Assembly: GCA_963801045.1 (NCBI GenBank)
Contig: CAWDDC010000004.1
Coordinates: forward strand, 1,240,001 to 1,304,000
Direction of reading: 5' to 3'
Length of the DNA stretch: 64,000 nucleotides
Source of the DNA: JACCWP01 sp963801045
GTDB taxonomy: Bacteria > Actinomycetota > Actinomycetes > Propionibacteriales > Nocardioidaceae
The notes under the pieces were generated by a model. That model saw only the letters and a program-made list of their open reading frames with translations. It did no database searches and was not told the DNA's origin. The translations under genes were made by a program, and so were the position numbers. Positions 60,948-64,000 of this stretch are shown here, piece after piece; position 1 is the first letter of the stretch; each line of letters opens with the position of its first letter.

Positions 60948-62279
60948 GTGATCCCCACCCTGGACGAGCTGCGGGCGCTCGGCGCGGCCCAGCAGCCACG
61001 CTGGCCCGACGCCTCCGCCCGGGACGCCGCTGTCGACCGGCTGCGCCGCCAGCCGCCGCTGGTCTTCGCCGGGGAGTGCGACGCGTTGCGGGACCGGATG
61101 GCCGCCGTCGCCCGCGGCGAGGCATTCCTGCTCCAGGGCGGCGACTGCGCCGAGACGTTCGACGGCGTCACGGCCGACAACGTCCGCAACAAGCTGCAGG
61201 TGCTGCTGTCGATGGCGGTCGTGCTCACCTACGCCGCCAGCGTCCCCGTCGTCAAGGTCGGCCGGATCGCCGGGCAGTACGCCAAGCCGCGCTCCAGCGA
61301 CAGCGAGACCCGCGACGGCGTCACGTTGCCGGCCTACCGCGGTGACGCGGTCAACGGCTTCGCGTTCACGCCCGAGTCGCGCGAGCCCGACCCGCACCGG
61401 CTGGTGGACGTCTACAACGCCTCGGCCGCGACGCTGAACCTCACCCGCGCGTTCGTCACCGGCGGTTACGCCGACTTGCGGCAGATGCACGCGTGGAACA
61501 CCGATTTCGTGCGCACCAGCCCGGTGGGGGAGCGCTACGAGATGGTCGGTGCCGAGATCGACCGCGCGCTGGCGTTCATGGATGCCTGCGGGGTCGACCT
61601 GCCGGGGTTCCACACCGTCGACTTCTTCTGCTCCCACGAGGCGCTGCTGCTCGAGTACGAGCACGCGATGACGCGTACCGACTCACGCACCGGCCGGCCC
61701 TACGACGTGTCCGCCCACCTGCTGTGGATCGGCGAGCGGACACGTCAGCTCGACGGCGCGCACGTCGCGTTGCTGTCGCACGTGCGCAACCCGATCGCGG
61801 TCAAGCTCGGCCCGACCACGACGGCCGACGACGCCGTCGCCCTCGCCGAGCGGCTCGACCCCGACCGCGAGCCCGGGCGGCTCACGTTCGTGGCGCGGAT
61901 GGGCGCCGACAGGGTGCGCGAGCTGCTGCCCGAGCTGGTCGACAAGGTCCGCGCCGCCGGCGTCGCCGTCTCGTGGGTCTGTGACCCGATGCACGGGAAC
62001 ACGTACGAGACCGAGAACGGCTACAAGACCCGTGACTTCGAACGCGTCATCGACGAGGTGCAGGGCTTCTTCGAGGTGCACCGCGCGCTCGGCACCTGGC
62101 CCGGCGGCGTCCACATCGAGCTCACCGGCGACGACGTGACCGAGTGCCTCGGTGGCGGCGCCAAGCTCGCGCCGATGGACCTGTCCAACCGCTACGAGTC
62201 GGTGTGCGACCCGCGGCTCAACCGGGCCCAGTCGCTCGAGCTCGCGTTCCTGGTGGCGGAGATGCTCCGCTCGCGGTAG
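60948..62279 (+). CDS. aroG: 3-deoxy-7-phosphoheptulonate synthase, class II (plant-type DAHP synthase)
   Basis: A 443-residue enzyme condensing PEP and erythrose 4-phosphate at the start of the shikimate pathway. FLLQGGDCAETFDGVTADNVRNKLQVLLSMA, RIAGQYAKPRSSDSETRDGV, HEALLLEYEHAMTR and WVCDPMHGNTYE are family blocks; Cys, His, Glu and Asp metal ligands are within them. The length is near the usual 445-465, so the regulatory N-terminus is mostly retained. A leaderless promoter precedes GTG 60948. It corresponds to Rv2178c, the far end of the conserved block. Confidence 0.97.
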   Translation: MIPTLDELRALGAAQQPRWPDASARDAAVDRLRRQPPLVFAGECDALRDRMAAVARGEAFLLQGGDCAETFDGVTADNVRNKLQVLLSMAVVLTYAASVPVVKVGRIAGQYAKPRSSDSETRDGVTLPAYRGDAVNGFAFTPESREPDPHRLVDVYNASAATLNLTRAFVTGGYADLRQMHAWNTDFVRTSPVGERYEMVGAEIDRALAFMDACGVDLPGFHTVDFFCSHEALLLEYEHAMTRTDSRTGRPYDVSAHLLWIGERTRQLDGAHVALLSHVRNPIAVKLGPTTTADDAVALAERLDPDREPGRLTFVARMGADRVRELLPELVDKVRAAGVAVSWVCDPMHGNTYETENGYKTRDFERVIDEVQGFFEVHRALGTWPGGVHIELTGDDVTECLGGGAKLAPMDLSNRYESVCDPRLNRAQSLELAFLVAEMLRSR

Positions 62280-62285
62280 CTCTTC

Positions 62286-62313
62286 GGGTTTCCCAAGGTC
62301 GCTTGGGAAACCC
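62286..62313. terminator. Perfect 12-bp hairpin after aroG
   Basis: GGGTTTCCCAAG (62286-62297) and CTTGGGAAACCC (62302-62313) form a perfect stem with a 4-nt loop, 7 nt after the stop. It lacks a T-run but is the strongest hairpin in the gap and a good factor-assisted terminator. Confidence 0.65.
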
Positions 62314-62347
62314 AAGCTCCCCGCGGGTTGTGACACGGGGGAACCTC

Positions 62348-62438
62348 GGGTTTCGCGGGAGAAGCAGGTCGGGGTTCGCGGGAGAAGCAGGTCGGGGTTC
62401 GCGGAAGAAGCACGTGGGGCTCGCGGCACCAGCAGGTG
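62348..62438. repeat. Tandem repeat, four copies of a 23-bp unit
   Basis: Units beginning GGGGTTCGCGGGAGAAGC start at exactly 62348, 62371, 62394 and 62417. The first three are near-identical and the last is degenerate. The array lies in the 198-bp gap between aroG and alaX. There are no spacers, so it is not CRISPR. Confidence 0.85.
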
Positions 62439-62465
62439 CGTGTACGGGCCGGCGACGGCGCTGCG

Positions 62466-62471
62466 TACGCT
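62466..62471 (+). promoter_or_regulatory. Putative -10 box of the AlaX-like gene (leaderless)
   Basis: TACGCT with 6 nt before GTG 62478. Confidence 0.5.
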
Positions 62472-62477
62472 CGACGG

Positions 62478-63224
62478 GTGCCTCACCACACACATCGACT
62501 CGAGCTCGACGACCAGACCCTGCGGGAGTGGGACGCGACGGTCCTGCACGTCAGCGACGGCACCGGCACGGACGGCGAGCGCGGCGTGGTGCTGGACCGT
62601 TCGGCGTTCTACCCCGGCGGCGGCGGGCAGCCGCCCGACCACGGCGTGCTGCTGTGGGGTGGGGTGCAGACGCGGATCGTCGGGGTGCGCAAGGGCGACG
62701 ACCTCGTGCTGGTGCCGCACGACGACGACCCGCTGCCGCCGATCGGCACGGCGGTGCGCGGCGCGATCGAGGACGAGCGGCGCAGCCTGCTGATGCGTAC
62801 GCACTCCGGGCTGCACCTGCTGTCCGGCGTCGTGTTCCGTGACTTCGGCGCCATGGTCACCGGCGGCAACATGGAGCCGGGTGTCGCGCGGATGGACTTC
62901 AACATGGAGTCGGTGCCGCCCGACTTCAAGGCCACCGTCGAGGCTGCGTGCAACGTCGAGGTCGACGCCGACCGGCGGATCGAGGTGTCCGTGCTGCCGC
63001 GGGCAGAGGCGTTTGCGATCCCCGACATCATCCGCACCGCCACCAACCTCGTCCCGCCGGACGTGGAGGTGGTGCGCATCGTCGACATCCTCGGCCTCGA
63101 CACCCAGGCCGACGCCGGCACGCACGTCGCGTCGACGCGCCAGATCGGGCGGCTCGAGGTGGCCAAGATCGAGAACAAGGGCCGTGGCTTCCGCCGCGTC
63201 CGGCTGCGCGTCGCCGACGCCTGA
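62478..63224 (+). CDS. AlaX-like alanyl-tRNA editing protein
   Basis: A 248-residue freestanding relative of the alanyl-tRNA synthetase editing domain, which hydrolyses misacylated Ser-/Gly-tRNA(Ala). VVLDRSAFYPGGGGQPPDHG is the strong N-terminal block and RTHSGLHLLSGVV holds the HxxxH zinc pair. The second zinc motif normally reads CGGTHV; here it is DAGTHVAS, with Asp in place of the Cys ligand. The His is kept. Zinc binding may be altered. GTG 62478 is supported by the leaderless promoter. Confidence 0.88.
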   Translation: MPHHTHRLELDDQTLREWDATVLHVSDGTGTDGERGVVLDRSAFYPGGGGQPPDHGVLLWGGVQTRIVGVRKGDDLVLVPHDDDPLPPIGTAVRGAIEDERRSLLMRTHSGLHLLSGVVFRDFGAMVTGGNMEPGVARMDFNMESVPPDFKATVEAACNVEVDADRRIEVSVLPRAEAFAIPDIIRTATNLVPPDVEVVRIVDILGLDTQADAGTHVASTRQIGRLEVAKIENKGRGFRRVRLRVADA

Positions 63225-63235
63225 GCAGGGGACCG

Positions 63236-63241
63236 TACGCT
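63236..63241 (+). promoter_or_regulatory. Putative -10 box of the threonine aldolase gene (leaderless)
   Basis: TACGCT with 7 nt before GTG 63249, the same box as upstream of the AlaX-like gene. Confidence 0.5.
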
Positions 63242-63248
63242 GACGCGG

Positions 63249-64000
63249 GTGACCCCTGAGCACCCGATCGACCTGCGCAGCGACACCGTCAGCCGTCCGA
63301 CCGAGGCGATGCGGGCCGCGATGTCGGCCGCGGAGGTCGGCGACGACGTCTACTCCGAGGACCCCACGGTCCTGGCGCTGGAGGAGCGGGTGGCCGCCAT
63401 GTTCGGCCACGAGGCGGCCCTGTTCACGGTCACCGGGTCGATGGCCAACCTGCTGGCCGTGCGGTCGGTCGCGCCCACCGGCACGGACGTGCTCTGCGAG
63501 GCCGACGCCCACATCGCCCGGGCCGAGATGGGCGCGCACGCGGCGCTGTTCGGCGTCACCACCCGCACGTGGACGCATCCGCGCGGGCTGCTCGACCTGA
63601 CGCAGGTCGAGCAGTTGCTGGCCCCGGATCTCGGCCCGTTCCTGGTACGGACCACGGCCGTTTCGGTGGAGAACACGCACAACTTCGGCGGCGGCTCGGT
63701 GCAGCCGCTGGGGCTGCTGCAGGACCTGCGCGCACTCGCCGACCGACACACGCTCGCGGTGCACCTCGACGGTGCCCGGATCTGGAACGCGCACGTCGCC
63801 ACCGGCATCCCGCTGGAGACGTACGGTGCCGTGGCCGACGTGCTGGGTGTCTGCCTGTCCAAGGGCCTGGGTGCGCCGGTCGGGTCCCTGCTGGTCGGTC
63901 CCGCCGAGGTGGTCACCGAGGGCAGGGTCTGGCGCAAGCGGCTCGGCGGCGGCTGGCGGCAGGCGGGCGTGCTGGCCGCGGCCGGCATGCACGCACTCGA
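63249..64000 (+). CDS. ltaE: Low-specificity threonine aldolase (partial, runs off window end)
   Basis: A PLP-dependent aldolase cleaving threonine to glycine and acetaldehyde, cut at base 64000 after about 250 residues. IDLRSDTVSRPTEAMRAAMSAAEVGDDVYSEDP is the classic N-terminus, LHLDGAR-type text (LAVHLDGARIWNAHVATG) provides the PLP Asp, and CLSKGLGAPVGSLLVG contains the Schiff-base Lys. VENTHNFGGGSVQPL is a further family block. GTG 63249 starts 24 nt after the AlaX-like stop, with its own promoter box. The reading frame is open to the window edge. Confidence 0.93.
   Translation, partial: MTPEHPIDLRSDTVSRPTEAMRAAMSAAEVGDDVYSEDPTVLALEERVAAMFGHEAALFTVTGSMANLLAVRSVAPTGTDVLCEADAHIARAEMGAHAALFGVTTRTWTHPRGLLDLTQVEQLLAPDLGPFLVRTTAVSVENTHNFGGGSVQPLGLLQDLRALADRHTLAVHLDGARIWNAHVATGIPLETYGAVADVLGVCLSKGLGAPVGSLLVGPAEVVTEGRVWRKRLGGGWRQAGVLAAAGMHAL

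Noticed and set aside
62348..62438. CRISPR array
   Set aside because: The units are contiguous with no spacers and no cas genes are near.
61683..63992. 769-codon leftward open frame over aroG, alaX and ltaE
   Set aside because: Antisense to three recognised enzymes and spans the tandem-repeat gap; composition-driven.

Overview
The window is very GC-rich (roughly 70% by eye), with dense, often overlapping genes, many GTG starts and start codons sitting directly behind TANNNT boxes. The gene content (QcrCAB with a three-helix Rieske and di-haem QcrC, DEDDh-GIY-YIG nuclease, type II DAHP synthase, Flp/Tad pili, complete inositol pathway) points to an actinobacterium, most likely Nocardioidaceae (Nocardioides-like). 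The family-level assignment is inference. No rRNA, tRNA, CRISPR array or transposon was seen.

Region 1 (1-13.7 kb): the cytochrome bcc-aa3 block reads leftward (ctaE-qcrC-qcrA-qcrB, the last cut by the window edge). A ctaG-like gene, a receiver-like gene and trpD read rightward. They are followed by a giant secreted FN3-repeat protein, a stand-alone AsnC ligand-binding domain, the DEDDh/GIY-YIG nuclease, a zinc-ribbon protein, a NYN-domain protein and a small Cys-motif protein. Region 2 (13.7-18.9 kb): an NlpC/P60 wall hydrolase with a structured leader, then three membrane metallopeptidases in a row. Region 3 (18.8-31 kb): a Flp/Tad pilus locus, leftward cpaB-tadZ-tadA-tadB(vWA fusion)-tadC, a NarL-type two-component pair and three Flp pilins, with tadE and a frameshifted tadG-like gene divergent. 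Region 4 (31-37.4 kb): acyl-CoA ligase, two SRPBCC proteins, an ArsA-like ATPase, a small Cys protein and two ROK glucokinases.

Region 5 (37.5-50.8 kb): a GntR regulator divergent from a compact inositol operon (iolE-iolC-aldolase-iolB-iolD-iolA, an ABC importer and two Gfo/Idh/MocA dehydrogenases). Together these would import myo-inositol and degrade it to acetyl-CoA, DHAP and CO2. Region 6 (50.8-56.5 kb): a surface-glycan island with GtrA, a DPM1-like glycosyltransferase, a DUF2142 membrane protein and a WlbB/WlbC/WlbA-type trio for a diacetamido uronic acid; the aminotransferase is frameshifted. Region 7 (56.5-64 kb): a proline-rich membrane protein, PlsC, DUF1028, a phosphofructokinase with pyrophosphate-type residues, a pyruvyl-transferase-like protein, type II DAHP synthase, an AlaX-like deacylase and a partial threonine aldolase.

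The backbone order (qcrBAC/ctaE, trpD, nuclease, NlpC/P60, fadD, SRPBCC, ArsA, PlsC, aroG) matches, from memory, the Mycobacterium tuberculosis stretch Rv2196 to Rv2178c. The Tad locus and the inositol/glycan block therefore look like lineage-specific insertions into a conserved actinobacterial neighbourhood. The most unusual items are the vWA-TadB fusion, Flp pilins that all carry a C-terminal cysteine pair, the switch-like leader of the NlpC/P60 gene, and several tandem repeats and perfect hairpins between genes.
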